A DNA stretch of 64,000 bases from Saccharopolyspora kobensis. Lineage in GTDB: Bacteria; Actinomycetota; Actinomycetes; Mycobacteriales; Pseudonocardiaceae. Below the pieces are notes generated by a model. The model made no database searches. It had not been told where the DNA came from and saw only the letters and a list, made by a program, of their open reading frames with translations. Made by a program: the position numbers and the translations under genes. Positions within the stretch are counted from its first letter, which is position 1. Each line of letters opens with the position of its first letter. Shown piece after piece: positions 62,275 to 64,000 of the stretch. The stretch spans positions 1 to 64,000 of the forward strand of contig NZ_FNVB01000002.1 in NCBI RefSeq assembly GCF_900108315.1. The letters run 5' to 3'.

Positions 62275-63165
62275 TCAAACGCCCTTCAGAACGCGCTCAA
62301 GTGCCGCCCGGCCCGCAGGCCCCCAGTGCGACTTACCACCGGGGAGGCCGCGGTCCCCGTTCTGCCCCATGAGCATCAGGAAGAGACTCTTCATGGCGGC
62401 CAGCCCGCGGGCACGCCTGATCGCAGCCTCGTCCGCTCGCGCGTACGTGTCGAAGAACCGCGAGGCCGCGCCCGCGGGCAGCAGCACCCACGCGGCAGCG
62501 AGGTCCCAGGCCGGATCGCCGGCGAACATGTCACCGAAGTCGACGACGCCGGAGAGCGTTCCGCCCGAGACGACGACGTTCGCCGGATGGAGGTCGCCGT
62601 GCACCCACACCGGCGGGCCCGCCCACGCGCGGGCGGCAACGGCGTCGTCCCAGACGGTGCGGACGTCGGCAGCGATGTCGTCGGGAGCAACGGCCTGGAG
62701 GAAGCCCTCGAAACCGTCCGTGCAGTCCCTGGGATGGGCTCCGCGATCCGCGGCGATCGGTGCGTCGGCGGGCGCCTCCGCGTGCAGCGCCCGGAGGAAG
62801 CCCGCCAGCGCGTCGGCCGCGTGGGAAGCGCGGCTGATCGTGCCGTGGTCCAGCGGCTCACCGGGAACCCACGTCATCACGGTCCAGTGCTTCGGGAACC
62901 GCTCGGACGGCTTGCCGAACCGCACCGGGTTCGGCACCGGGAGCGGCAGGCGCGGGGCCAGCACGGGCAGCCACCGCCGTTCCTTGAGCTGGAGTTCCGG
63001 GGTCGGGTCCATGCGCTGCATGCGCACGGCCAGCTCGTCGCCGAGGCGCCACATCCGGTTGCCCCAGCCGCCCGCCACCTCGCGGATGGTCAGCCCCGCG
63101 AGGTCTGGATGCTGCTCCTGCAGCAGTTCTCGGACCAGGTCAGCGGTGATCTCGATCTCGGTCAT
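62275..63165 (-). CDS. aminoglycoside/choline-phosphotransferase-fold kinase (APH family)
   Basis: 296 residues from ATG 63165 (no strong ribosome site; an upstream TTG is unlikely). Kinase-like fold: catalytic loop VWVHGDLHPANVVVSGGTLS, metal motif GVVDFGDMFAGDPAWDLAAA, and ATP-binding region GGWGNRMWRLGDELAVRMQR. Phosphorylates a small molecule; may or may not confer resistance. Monocistronic. Confidence 0.85.
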   Translation of the reverse strand: MTEIEITADLVRELLQEQHPDLAGLTIREVAGGWGNRMWRLGDELAVRMQRMDPTPELQLKERRWLPVLAPRLPLPVPNPVRFGKPSERFPKHWTVMTWVPGEPLDHGTISRASHAADALAGFLRALHAEAPADAPIAADRGAHPRDCTDGFEGFLQAVAPDDIAADVRTVWDDAVAARAWAGPPVWVHGDLHPANVVVSGGTLSGVVDFGDMFAGDPAWDLAAAWVLLPAGAASRFFDTYARADEAAIRRARGLAAMKSLFLMLMGQNGDRGLPGGKSHWGPAGRAALERVLKGV

Positions 63166-63325
63166 CGCGAGGTCAGTGTACTGAGGCGGCAAGCCGGGGC
63201 TGGCAGATCAAGGCTCTTGCGACGGAACCGGAGAAGCGGACGTCCGCGCTGCCCTGGCCCTCAACGTCTCCAATGGAGCGCAGCGGGCCCCGACCGCGCT
63301 GACGGACTCCGCTCCGACCGCGAAG

Positions 63326-63358
63326 CGGGCGCTGCCGGAAGTCCCGGCAGCGCCCGCC
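63326..63358. terminator. hairpin after the truncated transporter gene
   Basis: GCGGGCGCTGCCGG (63326-63339) / CCGGCAGCGCCCGC (63345-63358), 14 pairs and a five-base loop. Confidence 0.82.
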
Positions 63359-63363
63359 GCAGC

Positions 63364-64000
63364 TCAGCGGATGGTCGTGCGGGACAGCGACAGCGACTTC
63401 GTCTCGGCGACCAGGAAGATCACCGCGAGCAGGCTGACGACCGCGACTCCCATCAGGTAGAACGCCGGAGCGCTCGAATTGCCGGAGGTTCCCACCAGCC
63501 AGGTCGCGACGAGCGGCGCGGTGCCGCCGAACAGGACGTAGGCGGCGGTGTAGCCCATCGCCGATCCGCTGGCGCGCAGGTGCGCCGGGAACATCTCGAC
63601 CATCGCCGGGACGTTGCTGGTGCCGATCGTCGCCACCAGCACGGCCAGCACCGAGCTGCCCACCACCGCACCGGCCAGGCTGATCTCCATGAGCAGGAAC
63701 GAGGGCATGGTGAGCACCGCGAACCCGCCGCAGGCGGCCAGCAGCATCGGGCGCCTGCCGAAGCGATCGCTGGCCATCGCCATCAGCGGGCACGCCGCCG
63801 TGTAGGCCAGCATCGAGATGAGGTTGGTGAGCAGCGCCTCGGTCTTGCTGTAGCCGAGCGAGGCGGACATGTAGGAGATCATGTAGCTGCTCATGAAGTA
63901 GTAGCCCACCGCGTTGGTGATGCTGTAGGCGAACAGCGCGAAGATCTGCTTGCGCGACACCTTGAGCGCGTCCCGCAGCGGCGTCCGGGTCTTGTTCTCG
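63364..64000 (-). CDS. MHS-type MFS transporter, C-terminal part (continues past the window)
   Basis: The frame is open from the right edge (ENKTRTPLRDALK...) to the stop at 63364: about 211 residues with six transmembrane segments. AMASDRFGRRPMLLAACGGF is the second motif A and GYTAAYVLFGGTAPLVATWL is typical of the metabolite:H+ symporter (ProP/KgtP/ShiA) family. Substrate, start and operon context lie outside the window. Confidence 0.85.
   Translation of the reverse strand, partial: ENKTRTPLRDALKVSRKQIFALFAYSITNAVGYYFMSSYMISYMSASLGYSKTEALLTNLISMLAYTAACPLMAMASDRFGRRPMLLAACGGFAVLTMPSFLLMEISLAGAVVGSSVLAVLVATIGTSNVPAMVEMFPAHLRASGSAMGYTAAYVLFGGTAPLVATWLVGTSGNSSAPAFYLMGVAVVSLLAVIFLVAETKSLSLSRTTIR

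Overview
The window is GC-rich throughout (about 70 percent by eye) and densely coding. It has GTG and TTG starts, many four-base stop/start overlaps, leaderless promoters, and families typical of high-GC Actinobacteria: DUF222, F420-type LLM oxidoreductase, deazaflavin nitroreductase-like, CU044_5270 and SnoaL-like proteins. A Pseudonocardiaceae genome of the Saccharopolyspora type is my best guess, from gene content only. No tRNA, rRNA, CRISPR array, integrase or complete insertion sequence was seen.

0.8-26 kb is a steroid-degradation region. The first block (0.8-6.9 kb) carries one full side-chain beta-oxidation set: a two-domain FadE34-type acyl-CoA dehydrogenase, a MaoC hydratase, a short-chain dehydrogenase and a FadA5-type thiolase. 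A thioesterase and a KstR-like TetR regulator accompany it. The second block (7.6-19.3 kb) carries ring opening: KshA and KshB, two HsaA-type monooxygenases, HsaC, HsaD, HsaB, and HsaF/HsaG of the dienoate branch. HsaE and KstD are not in the window. An IclR regulator, an LLM oxidoreductase, two NTF2-fold proteins, an MFS transporter, a 3-alpha-hydroxysteroid-dehydrogenase-like SDR and a lipoprotein lipase follow (19.5-26 kb). A 15-bp palindrome, TCCCG-nTnAn-CGGGA, stands in nearly every promoter region of this part (nine sites from 5.86 to 24.81 kb). I did not notice it elsewhere. The IclR protein is the obvious candidate ligand.

26-30.4 kb holds an alcohol dehydrogenase behind a 21-codon leader peptide, then a persulfide-detoxification locus: a CstR/CsoR repressor, a dioxygenase-rhodanese fusion, a rhodanese and a TauE exporter, with two TACCCC/GGGGTA operators. 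30.4-35.6 kb holds a LacI-controlled block (phosphotriesterase-like hydrolase, DMT transporter, ThuA-like protein, M20 hydrolase). 35.8-38.3 kb holds an ECF-like sigma factor behind a 5-codon minigene, its partner membrane protein, and a secreted glycerophosphodiesterase. 38.5-42.5 kb pairs an M20 hydrolase with an AbgT transporter and a divergent double-headed Lrp regulator. 42.6-46.6 kb is a two-component system divergent from an ABC-2 exporter. 46.8-52 kb holds TerC, an alpha/beta hydrolase, an oxidoreductase and a CoA-transferase pair with its IclR regulator. 52-54.3 kb is a lower-GC patch with an XRE regulator, tandem 9-mers and small proteins. 54.3-64 kb holds MFS/ArsR, a zinc dehydrogenase, LysR, TauE, a deazaflavin-dependent protein, TetR, an imine-reductase-like enzyme with HxlR, a phosphotransferase, and a truncated MHS-type transporter.

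The most unusual feature is a roughly 127-bp non-coding repeat present three times (upstream of the HsaA paralogue, of KshA, and of the ABC permease). It ends in a ready-made Shine-Dalgarno sequence placed exactly before the next start codon. At two copies the old start codon appears duplicated on the far side, as if the element had inserted at a start codon and replaced the gene's translation signal.
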